Of a stretch of 64,000 bases of DNA, positions 48,515-57,262 are shown piece by piece (positions within the stretch are counted from its first letter, which is position 1; the number at the start of each line of letters is the position of its first letter). The stretch is from Erwinia typographi (GTDB taxonomy: Bacteria > Pseudomonadota > Gammaproteobacteria > Enterobacterales > Enterobacteriaceae): NCBI RefSeq assembly GCF_000773975.1, contig NZ_JRUQ01000006.1:124001-188000 (forward strand), given 5' to 3'. The position numbers and the translations under genes were made by a program. A model generated the notes under the pieces. That model did no database searches, was not told the origin of the DNA, and saw only the letters and a list, made by a program, of their open reading frames with translations.

Positions 48515-50383
48515 CTAGCGTTGTTCCTGAGGTAGATTCTTTTTCAGCAGTAAAATCAATGCGGTTGCAATGACCACGCCAATCAGCGTCGACATCAGAA
48601 AATACACTGGGTGTCCCACCACCGGCAGCACAAACACCCCACCATGCGGTGCCGGATAGGTCACGTTAAAGAACATCGCCATTGAGCCTGCAACCCCCGA
48701 GCCTGCCATTAATGAAGGCAAAATAATTAAGGGGTTGCTGGCCGCGAACGGTATGGCTCCTTCAGCAATAAATGAAAGGCCTAAAATATAGTTTGCCTTT
48801 GCCGCTTCACATTGTGCTACGGTAAATTTATTTTTTGCCAGACTGGCCGCTAACGCTACGGCAAGTGAAGGGACCATGCCACTGGCTACCGCTGCCGCCA
48901 TAACATAATAATTACCGCTCGCCAGCACGCCAACGCTAAATAAATAAGCCGCTTTGTTTATCGGTCCGCCTAAATCAGCCGCCAGCATGGCGCCAATGAT
49001 AAATCCGAGCAGAACTTTATTGGTGGAACCAATGTTATTCAGGAAGTTTATCACCAGATTATTAACTTCACCCATAAACGGATTAATTAATGCCACGGTA
49101 ATAAATCCAACCACAAACACGCTGATTAGCGGGTAGAGCAGAACCGGCTTCAAACCATCGAAGGAGGCAGGCAGCGGTTTCAGCACCCGGCGCAACAGCA
49201 GAATCATGTAACCAGCAATAAACCCGGCGACGATAGCGCCGAGAAAGCCGCTACCGCCGGTACTTGCCAGCAATCCCCCGACCATACCCGGCGCAAAGCC
49301 CGGACGATCGGCAATTGCATAAGCGATATAGCCGCTCATGACCGGGATAAATAAGGTAAAGGCCGCCGCACCGATCTGCTTGATGACCGAAGCCGTCCAG
49401 TTGAAGCTGGGGTCCTGCGGGCTGGCGGAGTTAATCCCCCACAGGAATGAGATGGCGATCAGTATCCCGCCGGCGATGACAAACGGCAGCATGTTCGACA
49501 CGCCGTTCATCAGCGTGCCGTAAATGCCGGGCGACATTTTTCCGTCGGCGCTTTTCGCCCCGGCGGCTGTGGCTTTGAGAGGTTCAGCACTCAGCGCGCG
49601 CTCGATCAGCTTTTCCGGCTCACGGATACCCTGCGAAACGCTGGAATAATGTAACGCTTTACCGGCAAAACGCGCCATCTCCACTTTAGTATCGGCCGCG
49701 ACAATTACCGCTTTGGCCCGACGGATATCGTCATCGGTGAGGCCATTTTCCACGCCAGCCGATCCGTTTGTTTCTACTTTGATGATGTAACCCAACTTTT
49801 TCGCCGCTTTCTCCAGATTCTCCGCCGCCATAAAGGTGTGAGCAATGCCGGTGGGGCAGGCGGTTACCGCGACGAGGAAATCGGCCTGCTGATCGGCTGT
49901 TTCTTCCGGCTGCTCATTGGCGGCATCCTGTTTTGACTGCAACAACGCCAGCACGGCTTCCGCATCCGGCGCGGTTTGCAGCCCCTGGCGGAAATCATCA
50001 TCCATCAGCCAGCGGCACAGGCGAGTAATGATCTCCAGATGCTGATCTTGCGAAACGGCAGGTACTGCGATCATAAATATCAGCACGACGGGTTCATCAT
50101 CCGTCTCATCCCAGCGCAGGCCAACGTCGGGGCGAAACAGAAACAGGGTTGGCTCAGTGATGATATCGCCCTGAGCGTGCGGGATGGCTACGCCCTCACC
50201 GACGTTGGTGGTCGATTTTTTTTCACGTTCGCTTAATAAGGTGATAAATGCCTGCTGTTCGCTGGGCGCAATGCGTTTTTGTTCCGCCATTTTTTGCGCG
50301 CAGAGCGTAAACAGCGCCGCTTTATCCGCCGGAACACGGTCCAGAACGATACGTTCTGCTGTCAGAAGTTTTGTTATGCTCAT
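48515..50383 (-). CDS. Fructose-family PTS permease, fused EIIA-EIIB-EIIC
   Basis: A 622-residue fusion. Residues 1 to about 150 are the EIIA domain with the phospho-His in GEGVAIPHAQ. About 165-265 is the EIIB domain with the phospho-Cys in AVTACPTGIAHTFMAAE. About 290-615 is the EIIC membrane domain with 8-10 hydrophobic segments (GIYGTLMNGVSNMLPFVIAG, HGGVFVLPVVGHP). The start at 50383 (MSITKLLTAERI) follows GAGAGACCCTACAG. It is the last of four minus-strand genes, after the dehydrogenase, AGE isomerase and PMI-like genes. The sugar is unknown; it is 106 bases from the upstream gene and may have its own promoter. Confidence 0.92.
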   Translation of the reverse strand: MSITKLLTAERIVLDRVPADKAALFTLCAQKMAEQKRIAPSEQQAFITLLSEREKKSTTNVGEGVAIPHAQGDIITEPTLFLFRPDVGLRWDETDDEPVVLIFMIAVPAVSQDQHLEIITRLCRWLMDDDFRQGLQTAPDAEAVLALLQSKQDAANEQPEETADQQADFLVAVTACPTGIAHTFMAAENLEKAAKKLGYIIKVETNGSAGVENGLTDDDIRRAKAVIVAADTKVEMARFAGKALHYSSVSQGIREPEKLIERALSAEPLKATAAGAKSADGKMSPGIYGTLMNGVSNMLPFVIAGGILIAISFLWGINSASPQDPSFNWTASVIKQIGAAAFTLFIPVMSGYIAYAIADRPGFAPGMVGGLLASTGGSGFLGAIVAGFIAGYMILLLRRVLKPLPASFDGLKPVLLYPLISVFVVGFITVALINPFMGEVNNLVINFLNNIGSTNKVLLGFIIGAMLAADLGGPINKAAYLFSVGVLASGNYYVMAAAVASGMVPSLAVALAASLAKNKFTVAQCEAAKANYILGLSFIAEGAIPFAASNPLIILPSLMAGSGVAGSMAMFFNVTYPAPHGGVFVLPVVGHPVYFLMSTLIGVVIATALILLLKKNLPQEQR

Positions 50384-50489
50384 TCTGTAGGGTCTCTCAT
50401 CGTTTCGAAGAAAAGCCGCCCGAAGCGCCCCGTTCAGCGAGCACTCTTTTTTGGTGCTCTCGACCGGCAGGGGAGTCCGTGCTAATGAT

Positions 50490-52160
50490 TTAACTTTTAT
50501 TTTTCTGCCAGCTGCTGAATAGCCGCTGTTCAGCCTGACGTGACCATCCGTGGCGCGCGACAAACTCGCTTAATGGCCGATCCCAGCTTTCTAGCTCAGA
50601 GAGCGCCAGCAGCGGAAGATCGGCCAGAGCGGGATAAATCACCACTTTGCCCGGGAATCGTCCCGCCTTCACCGCCTGCAACCCCTCCAGCGTAGCCAGC
50701 AGGCCGCCAATCGCCGCCACGTTAAAATCCGGTAATGCTTCGCCGGTGCGCACTTTTTCCAGCACGCGCCGCTGATCGTTGGCGGAGGAACCGCTGCTGG
50801 CGGTGATGGTTGCGCCGCTCCACGCCACCTTACCCAACGGCAGCGGACCGAACTGGCCGTAGCGCGTGCCGGAGAACAGCACCAGGGTGCCGTCGTCAGC
50901 CAGCAGATCGACCACGCCGCTCAGCGGATCAATGCCTGGCGCGCAGATAATGATGTCTGACGCGCCCTGCGGACCGACCAGCTCGCGTATTTGTGTGGCG
51001 AAATTGGCGCTTTCCTGCACTGCCAGATAGCGCACATCCGTGTTTTTTCCGGTCTGTAACAGCAGTGGCGCAAAATCCTGCTGCATTCGATCCAGGCGCT
51101 TGCGGGTGTTGCCGGTGACGATAACTCTGGCCGGGGGATGAGGGCTTTTCAGCGCGCGCTGAAGATGAATGCGTCCCATGGTGCCGCCGCCGCCGGACAG
51201 CACCAGCGTGCCTCCGGGCAGATAGTCATAGCGATAATCACGTTGGGAAAACGCGGCCGACAGTCGGCGCAGCGGAGAACCCATCAGGGCGACATTGTGA
51301 TAATGAATTTTGGCGATATCGGCGGGGATCTGACTCTCCGGCTCGGACTCTGGCAGCCAACACAGCAGTCCATTCACCGCCATGCGTTCAACGATCTGCG
51401 TCAGCGTTTCCCTGTCTGGATTACCCAGGATCAGGATGTCGTCAAATATGCCCGGCGGCAGTTCGGACTGGATCTGACTCGCCTGTTGCGGCTGACCGCT
51501 GACAAAGTGCTCAAAATCGTCGACCGTGCCAACGCGGGTAATTTCTGTCGCCACCAGCGGCATGTCCAGCGCAAAGGACTTTTTCACTCCCTTTGCCAGC
51601 CAGATCAGCAGGCTACCGCCTTGTTTCATCTGCCTGCGCGAATGCGGCACGAAAGCGGCTTCAACGCAGGCCAGCGGCTCGGTCTGGGCCAGCGCGGCGT
51701 CGCTAATGGCATCATCAATGCTAAAAGCGCAGCAGCCCTGGTCAGAGGTAAAGACCTCTTTCCCCAGCAGGATATACTCCGCCATGCCGCCGGTGACGTT
51801 CACGCCGATGCAAAAACGCTCGCCGTTAAGGTACACATCAGGCTGCACGCCGAAACGCTGCCCCGGCGGCCATGCCGCAGCCATGTCCGCGCCCGTTGCC
51901 ACCACGCGCAACGACAGCTCATGACCGAGGATTGCTGGATGGCGGGCAAAATCACGGTCTTTGAACAGCGGGTAATCGTTACCCATATCAATCATTTTTA
52001 CGTCTGAGGCGCAGAGGGAAAAGGCTTCGACTTTTGCCAGTACCTCGCCCGGCCCCGGCATTTTCAGCGGACGAATTTCTGGCCGGGCGTTGCGGCCAAA
52101 TGAGTCCATGCCCTTGCCGTAGTAAATCCAGGTTAGCTGTGTTTCTGGTAAGTGGTTCAT
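50490..52160 (-). CDS. Medium-chain dehydrogenase-like protein with two Rossmann-type halves
   Basis: A 556-residue protein, far longer than the usual 340-410 for zinc alcohol dehydrogenases. The N-terminal GroES-like domain is recognisable (MPGPGEVLAKVEAFSLCASDVK, HPAILGHELSLRV). It resembles L-sorbose-1-phosphate reductase (SorE) more than classical ADH. A first nucleotide-fold segment (about 185-290) has lost its glycine loop. A second, about 335-480, has LVLSGGGGTMGRIHL. GGAGAAAAT precedes the start, and it lies 18 bases after the AGE isomerase gene. A sugar-phosphate or polyol-phosphate oxidoreductase role is inferred from context. Confidence 0.75.
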   Translation of the reverse strand: MNHLPETQLTWIYYGKGMDSFGRNARPEIRPLKMPGPGEVLAKVEAFSLCASDVKMIDMGNDYPLFKDRDFARHPAILGHELSLRVVATGADMAAAWPPGQRFGVQPDVYLNGERFCIGVNVTGGMAEYILLGKEVFTSDQGCCAFSIDDAISDAALAQTEPLACVEAAFVPHSRRQMKQGGSLLIWLAKGVKKSFALDMPLVATEITRVGTVDDFEHFVSGQPQQASQIQSELPPGIFDDILILGNPDRETLTQIVERMAVNGLLCWLPESEPESQIPADIAKIHYHNVALMGSPLRRLSAAFSQRDYRYDYLPGGTLVLSGGGGTMGRIHLQRALKSPHPPARVIVTGNTRKRLDRMQQDFAPLLLQTGKNTDVRYLAVQESANFATQIRELVGPQGASDIIICAPGIDPLSGVVDLLADDGTLVLFSGTRYGQFGPLPLGKVAWSGATITASSGSSANDQRRVLEKVRTGEALPDFNVAAIGGLLATLEGLQAVKAGRFPGKVVIYPALADLPLLALSELESWDRPLSEFVARHGWSRQAEQRLFSSWQKNKS

Positions 52161-52178
52161 ATTTTCTCCAGAAGACGG

Positions 52179-53306
52179 TCACTCATTGGTATTGGCCTGA
52201 AGCAGGTTATCGATCTCGCGGCAGGCTACGTAAAGGTGATAGAGGGAGGACGCCGGTGAGGAGTGCGGCAAACGCTCCCCGCTGGCTGAGATCTCATCGC
52301 AGTAAGGCCTGGTGGTTTCACCGTCGATGTATTGCCGCATCATGGTGGCGCTATGCCGGTCAAGCGTCTGATAAACGGCATTATTCCGCTGCGTTACGCA
52401 GGCAACGACATCGGCTTTTAGCCGTTCAGTCTGACACCACAGGCGGCTACCCGCGCGGTAGGGTGTCCGGTCACTGTGGATTTCGTTCATCACCGCATGG
52501 GTTTGCGGGTTTTCACCGGCCACGGCGGCGAAATGCTGTAACGCTTCGCGCCAGAATGCGGTATCCACCCCGGAAATCTTCTGATACTCGTACAGAAGCC
52601 ATGTCCACTCGTGATGATGGCCGGGATCAACATGCGCAGACTCAGGGAGATCGGCCTGCCAGCCTGGCGAGAAAAACTCGGTCAGACAGTGCCGATCGCG
52701 ATGGAACAGATGCCCGGTAAACAGGGCAAACAGGCGATGCGCCTCCTGCTCCCAGCGCGGCTGACCGGTCAGTTTCCACCAGCAAAGCATCGCTTCAAAC
52801 AGATGCATATTGGGATTCTGGCTCAGCATCGGCGGACGGTTAGTATTGATGGCGTAGCCGCCCTCCGGCAGAGCCAGATTTTCCTGCATCCAGTCGTGCA
52901 GCGTTCCGGCGCGAGCGAGAAACTGCGGCTCGCCGGTTAACGCGTAAAGCTCGCTATAAGCAAGCAAAGCGAAAGCCTGCTCGTAGGCATTCTGCTGGCG
53001 GTCGTCAGGGGTGTGTCCATCGGAGAACAGGAACACTCCCTGCTCATTAGTGAAGTGTCGTATCCCCTGGTTCGCCACCCGCTCCAGCGTCTCGCGCGCG
53101 TCCAGCCAGCCGGTGCGCGTTGCGTGGGCGAAAACATAAAGCTGACGCGTCTGCACCCGGCTGCGGGCAAGGGTGCCGTCGTCCGGCAAGGTTTCCCGGA
53201 AACATTCCGGGCCTTCAGGCAACGATTTGACGCCCTGATGCAGGAACTCGGGTAACGCGCTGTGCTGCATCCAGTTAACGAAACGTTTTGCATTAGTCAG
53301 CATCAT
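52179..53306 (-). CDS. AGE-family sugar epimerase/isomerase
   Basis: A 375-residue (alpha/alpha)6-barrel protein of the N-acylglucosamine 2-epimerase family, which also includes mannose-fructose isomerase (YihS/ManI). Characteristic segments are NPNMHLFEAMLCWW and HHEWTWLLYEYQKISG with likely catalytic His residues. It would interconvert aldose and ketose or epimers of a free sugar in the cytosol. The start overlaps the PMI-like stop (ATGA) and follows CGGAGCACGC. The exact sugar cannot be told. Confidence 0.87.
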   Translation of the reverse strand: MMLTNAKRFVNWMQHSALPEFLHQGVKSLPEGPECFRETLPDDGTLARSRVQTRQLYVFAHATRTGWLDARETLERVANQGIRHFTNEQGVFLFSDGHTPDDRQQNAYEQAFALLAYSELYALTGEPQFLARAGTLHDWMQENLALPEGGYAINTNRPPMLSQNPNMHLFEAMLCWWKLTGQPRWEQEAHRLFALFTGHLFHRDRHCLTEFFSPGWQADLPESAHVDPGHHHEWTWLLYEYQKISGVDTAFWREALQHFAAVAGENPQTHAVMNEIHSDRTPYRAGSRLWCQTERLKADVVACVTQRNNAVYQTLDRHSATMMRQYIDGETTRPYCDEISASGERLPHSSPASSLYHLYVACREIDNLLQANTNE

Positions 53307-55057
53307 GCGTGCTCCGCCTGGCGTACGCTTGCGATGATGACGCCGATCTCTTTCTGCTGCGGCGAGCGTAGCCGATACCCGGCCAGGGCTGCCGGGATAA
53401 TCACGGTTTCAGCGTAATGCACCACGAACGGCGCAAAATTTCCTGTCGGGCTTTCAATCATCGCTTCCTGGCCTTCAATCAGATTGAGCATCTGAAATTC
53501 GCCGTCCGTGCTCAGCTCAACCGCGTCGGTGATCCAGTAACGGTGGGTGTCGATAAACTCCAGTTGATGCAGACCGGTACGCTCGCTGCGCCATCCGTCA
53601 TTTTCTTCCAGCGGCGTGACGGTATTGACCAGCTCCCGGCTACACCAGTCGGTATCGCGCTCTTCGCGCAGCACTTTTCTACCGTGATCGAGGTGGACCG
53701 GTCGGGGCTTGCCATCCAGACCCAGCCGACCCCAGTCCCACAGCTTAAAGGTGAAGATATAGGGCGTGGCGGAAATTTCCAGAATCATCGCGTCGCTGCC
53801 TGAGCAGTGTACGGTGCCTGATGGAATCAGCACATGATCGTGTTTTTTAACCGGGAAGCGGTTAACGTATTTTTCCGCATCCAGCGTACCGGTTTGCTGC
53901 GCCTGCTCAATTGCCGCCACCAGCTGCTGTTGCTTAACCCCTGTTTTGAAGCCAAGCCACACGCTGGCCTCTTCACCGGCATCAAGGATGTAATAACTCT
54001 CATCCTGGGTATAGTGCATGCCAAAGTTCTGCTGGATGTAATCGGTGGACGGGTGTACCTGTAGGCTCAGATTGCCGCCGGACATGGTATCGAGGAAATC
54101 AAAGCGGATCGGGAATTCCGCGCCGAAGCGTGAGTAGTTGCGCTGACCCAGCAGGGCTTCCGGACGCGCCAGCACCAGGTTGATTGCCGGCATGGTGATG
54201 GCCGCGGCGCCGAATTTCAGCGTCAGGCTGTTCTCTTCCGGCACGCCGTCAAAACACCAGGCGTAATTTTTCTCGCTCGGGGGCAGTTCGCAAACTTCTT
54301 CCATCCATTTGCCGCCCCATACGCCGGGGTCAAAAAAGGGATTCAGACGGAACGGGGTTTTCAGGCAGGCATCAAGACCGGCATGGAAAGCGCTGCCGTC
54401 CACCATCACCGCAGGCTGGGCCAGCACATCGAGATAGAAATCGAAACGCGAAAACAGATCGCGCTTGTGGCGATCGGCGATCCGCCATTCCCAGAAGAAA
54501 CCGCGCTTATATTTTTTCAGGATATCTTCATTCGGGTTTTCGCTTTGCCAGTTACTGCCACGCGCACGCCAGTCGAGCTGACGTTGCCAGCGCGGGTAGT
54601 CGGCATAAATCAGTACGTCGCCGTCGGCAACCAGCGCTGCGCCAGTACCGATCGCCACGCGCAGGCCGCGAGTTTCGCCGATCTTACTGCGCATTGCCTC
54701 AGCCGCATCGGGCAGCAGATAGTCAGACAGCCTGGCGCAGCTCATGACGCCGAACACGCGGTCCTCGGTCAGCGTATCCGCCAGACGCGCAGTCAGTTCG
54801 CTGCCCTGCATAAAGCAGCTGTCCGCCGCAAACCAGCTGGCGCTGCCGAATGCGGGCGAGGCGCTTAGCTCGGTTTGCAGGCTGGCAATATCTACGCCGG
54901 GATAGCAATCGATGACGATGACCGCCTCTGTGCGATCGGAGAGCGACTCAGCGATCTGCTCTGCAATATTTTGCCACCCTTCAGACGAAGGGTGCTCCCC
55001 GTTTACCTGTACCGCGGGGAACTTGTCATAATTAGCAGGGTGCTTCAGATAGCCCAT
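53303..55057 (-). CDS. Class I mannose-6-phosphate isomerase-like protein with extra N-terminal domain
   Basis: A 584-residue protein; typical type I PMI is 320-420. The C-terminal part (about 230-584) is the cupin PMI: SLQVHPSTDY and QDESYYIL carry probable zinc ligands, followed by IPSGTVHCSG. The N-terminal ~210 residues look like a uridine-kinase-type alpha/beta fold (VIVIDCYPGVD, and DVLIYADYPRWQRQLDWRAR) without an intact Walker A. The start at 55057 is chosen because GGAG lies 7 bases upstream, rather than the ATG four codons earlier. It is the first gene of the minus-strand unit, facing the divergent promoter. Confidence 0.85.
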   Translation of the reverse strand: MGYLKHPANYDKFPAVQVNGEHPSSEGWQNIAEQIAESLSDRTEAVIVIDCYPGVDIASLQTELSASPAFGSASWFAADSCFMQGSELTARLADTLTEDRVFGVMSCARLSDYLLPDAAEAMRSKIGETRGLRVAIGTGAALVADGDVLIYADYPRWQRQLDWRARGSNWQSENPNEDILKKYKRGFFWEWRIADRHKRDLFSRFDFYLDVLAQPAVMVDGSAFHAGLDACLKTPFRLNPFFDPGVWGGKWMEEVCELPPSEKNYAWCFDGVPEENSLTLKFGAAAITMPAINLVLARPEALLGQRNYSRFGAEFPIRFDFLDTMSGGNLSLQVHPSTDYIQQNFGMHYTQDESYYILDAGEEASVWLGFKTGVKQQQLVAAIEQAQQTGTLDAEKYVNRFPVKKHDHVLIPSGTVHCSGSDAMILEISATPYIFTFKLWDWGRLGLDGKPRPVHLDHGRKVLREERDTDWCSRELVNTVTPLEENDGWRSERTGLHQLEFIDTHRYWITDAVELSTDGEFQMLNLIEGQEAMIESPTGNFAPFVVHYAETVIIPAALAGYRLRSPQQKEIGVIIASVRQAEHA

Positions 55058-55071
55058 GATTGACTCCATTG

Positions 55072-55085
55072 GTTAAACGATTAAC
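55072..55085. promoter_or_regulatory. LacI/GalR-type operator-like site 1
   Basis: GTTAAACGATTAAC is a near-perfect 14-bp palindrome centred on CG, the hallmark of LacI/GalR family operators. It lies 15 bases upstream of the PMI-like gene start. A second related site lies at 55261. Confidence 0.65.
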
Positions 55086-55213
55086 TTCATTGCTGAGGAG
55101 GAATCTAAACTAAAAAAAAAGCTATGAACAGAGGGTTAATCTCTGGTTATTTATTTAAATAAATGATTTTAATGTGTTTTATGTGAAAGGTTGCGTCAGG
55201 GTATTATTGAATT

Positions 55214-55229
55214 TGTGATCGCTATCAGA
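55214..55229. promoter_or_regulatory. CRP-like site in the divergent promoter
   Basis: TGTGATCGCTATCAGA fits TGTGA-N6-TCACA at nine of ten defined positions, with matching A/T flanks (AATT... and ...AATT). It lies between the two divergent transcription units, fitting catabolite control of a sugar locus. TTGACC at 55235-55240 may be a -35 element of the plus-strand promoter. Confidence 0.6.
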
Positions 55230-55260
55230 AATTTTTGACCTCGCAATCGACAATTATTAA

Positions 55261-55274
55261 GTAAATCGAATAAC
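55261..55274. promoter_or_regulatory. LacI/GalR-type operator-like site 2
   Basis: GTAAATCGAATAAC shares 11 of 14 bases with the site at 55072 and has the same central CG. It lies 33 bases before the MtlD-like gene, near the expected transcription start. The pair is spaced by about 189 bp, compatible with looping. Confidence 0.6.
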
Positions 55275-55307
55275 CTTGATTTGATCATTTATGCTGGAGT
55301 CCAAACG

Positions 55308-56345
55308 ATGAAACCAATCGCTATCCATTTTGGGGCTGGCGCACTGGGCAGAGGTTTAGTCATTCCCTGGCTTAGCGACAGTGGCTTTGATGTCATTGCC
55401 GTCGATACCGATCGCGAGCTGGCTGAGCAGCTCAACGCCAACGGCGGTTATGACATTCTGATTACTGACAGCAGAGAAACGCGCACTATCCCGCTGCAGG
55501 GGGTTCTGCATCCAGGCGATCCGGCGCTGGCGGGCTGGCTGAAAAAAACCAGGGTGATAACCACGTCAGTCAGAAAGGAAAATTTGCACCACGTCGCCAG
55601 GCTGTTGCAACAGGTGCCGCCTGTTACGGTGATTTGCTGTGAAAATATCGAGCAAAGCGGGGCATTTTTTGCCTCCCAGTTGGAGCAGCAGGGCATTTCC
55701 TCCGCAGGCTGGCATCTGCCGGACTGCATGGTGGATCGCATCTGCGCCTCGTGCTGGCCGCACTCACTGGTGATTGAAACCGAATCCTGGGGATCGATTT
55801 GCGTTCAGGCGCTGCCCGGCGCCACCGTGCCGGAACGGTTTGAAGTCACTCAGAACATTGCCCGTCGTTTTCAGGAAAAGCGCGTGCTGGTGAACACCTA
55901 CGCTGACGGTATCAGCTTTCTTGGCAAGGCGGCCGGTCTGCATTACCTGTATGAAGCGGCGGAAAGCGCTGCCATCAATGCCGATATCGCCGACTACATG
56001 GAACTGATGAAGCGCTACTTACAGAGCGAGTGTCAGCTGGACGCGCCGTATCTGGATCGCATGGCGAAAAAACACCGGCAGCGCTTAAGTAACCCGAATA
56101 TTCAGCGCGATTTGGCTAGCGTGGCGCGTAATTTTCCCGAGAAAATTCGCCCCTCTGAACGCTTCATTTATCCGCTGACGGTGTTACAGCGTCAGGGGGT
56201 CAATATCGATAAGGCCATGCCATTCCTGAATAAGTTGATTAACAGCTGGGCCAGCGAGCAGAGCGATATCCAGCAGGCGCGGGCGCAGATAACAGAGATT
56301 ATTAACAATCGCGATATCACCGATAAATTGGAAACCGCACTATGA
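55308..56345 (+). CDS. Mannitol-1-phosphate 5-dehydrogenase (MtlD) homologue lacking the catalytic His
   Basis: A 345-residue polyol-specific long-chain dehydrogenase (E. coli MtlD 382). The NAD loop is IHFGAGALGRG (residues 6-16); ICCENIEQSG, DCMVDRI and the C-terminal NPNIQRDL...RFIYPL match MtlD by position. The catalytic motif NTGHA of MtlD reads NTYAD here (Asn196 kept, Ala199 in place of His), followed by the conserved LGK. So the active site differs. The ATG at 55308 has GGAG 8 bases upstream. It is the first gene of the plus-strand PTS operon and its stop overlaps the EIIA start. Confidence 0.8.
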   Translation: MKPIAIHFGAGALGRGLVIPWLSDSGFDVIAVDTDRELAEQLNANGGYDILITDSRETRTIPLQGVLHPGDPALAGWLKKTRVITTSVRKENLHHVARLLQQVPPVTVICCENIEQSGAFFASQLEQQGISSAGWHLPDCMVDRICASCWPHSLVIETESWGSICVQALPGATVPERFEVTQNIARRFQEKRVLVNTYADGISFLGKAAGLHYLYEAAESAAINADIADYMELMKRYLQSECQLDAPYLDRMAKKHRQRLSNPNIQRDLASVARNFPEKIRPSERFIYPLTVLQRQGVNIDKAMPFLNKLINSWASEQSDIQQARAQITEIINNRDITDKLETAL

Positions 56346-56758
56346 CCACCCTTATTTTTGCCGCGCACGGCATGTCAGCTCCGGGGATGAAAGACAGCGT
56401 AGAGATGGTATTGGGGCCGCAGGAGCGATTCCATACCGTGATGCTGTCGCAGGATGAAGGCATCGAGCATTTTCGTAACACAATGACCGCCTTAGTGAAA
56501 AAGAGTAAAGCGGAGGAGGGCGGTGACATCCTGATCCTCACCGATATGCCAGCCGGCACGCCGTTTAACGTCAGCGTACAGCTTTCACTGGAAATACCGG
56601 GCATTGCGGTGCTGTCAGGGACCAATCTTCCGATGGTACTGGCCGCGCTGGAGTCAGACGGCGAGCCACTGGAGGACATTACCCGTCAGGTAATTGAAAC
56701 CGGCAAAGACGCCATTCGTCCTTTTATCGAAGCTGTTACAGCTGAGGAAGATTTCTGA
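56342..56758 (+). CDS. Mannose-family PTS EIIA
   Basis: A 138-residue EIIA-Man domain protein. The phosphorylated His is His9 in LIFAAHGMSAPGM, and the segment DILILTDMPAGTPFN is the conserved core. It accepts phosphate from HPr and passes it to EIIB. The start overlaps the MtlD-like stop (ATGA), and EIIB begins 2 bases after its stop. Confidence 0.93.
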   Translation: MTTLIFAAHGMSAPGMKDSVEMVLGPQERFHTVMLSQDEGIEHFRNTMTALVKKSKAEEGGDILILTDMPAGTPFNVSVQLSLEIPGIAVLSGTNLPMVLAALESDGEPLEDITRQVIETGKDAIRPFIEAVTAEEDF

Positions 56759-56760
56759 TT

Positions 56761-57258
56761 ATGGCCGTTTCCTTCTTACGTATTGACGACAGACTTATCC
56801 ACGGTCAAATGGCCGCGAGCTGGATCGGCTCCAGCCCGTGTGACGGCATTGTGGTGGTCGACGACGACGCAGCGCAAAACGAAGTGCAGAAAAAGGTGCT
56901 GCTCTCCATTTTACCCTCGGTGAAAACCTGGGTGTTCTCGATCGCCGAAGCGACCGAAAAACTGCCGAAGGTGATTGAGTCACAGAAGCGCTATTACGTG
57001 GTTGCCCGCAATGCCCAGGCGCTGTCACACCTTGCCGCCGCCGTCCCGCAGCTGCGCCAGGCGATCGGTAAAATCAACGTCGGTCCGCTATCAAAGCGCG
57101 AAGATGCCATTCCGGTCAACAAAGGACAGAGCGTGACGCCGGAAGAGATCCCGGCCTTCAATCATCTGGCCGGGTTAGGGTTTTCCATTGAGTTTCGCCT
57201 GTTGCCAGACACCGCTGCGGTGAGCTGGGAAGCAGCTGCGAAGAAGCTGGCAGGTTAA
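56761..57258 (+). CDS. Mannose-family PTS EIIB
   Basis: A 165-residue EIIB of the mannose/sorbose family, phosphorylated on His14 in RIDDRLIHGQ. The phospho group is passed to the sugar as it enters through EIIC/EIID. Family landmarks include KINVGPLSKREDA. It lies between EIIA and EIIC with gaps of 2 and 4 bases. Confidence 0.94.
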   Translation: MAVSFLRIDDRLIHGQMAASWIGSSPCDGIVVVDDDAAQNEVQKKVLLSILPSVKTWVFSIAEATEKLPKVIESQKRYYVVARNAQALSHLAAAVPQLRQAIGKINVGPLSKREDAIPVNKGQSVTPEEIPAFNHLAGLGFSIEFRLLPDTAAVSWEAAAKKLAG

Positions 57259-57262
57259 TATC

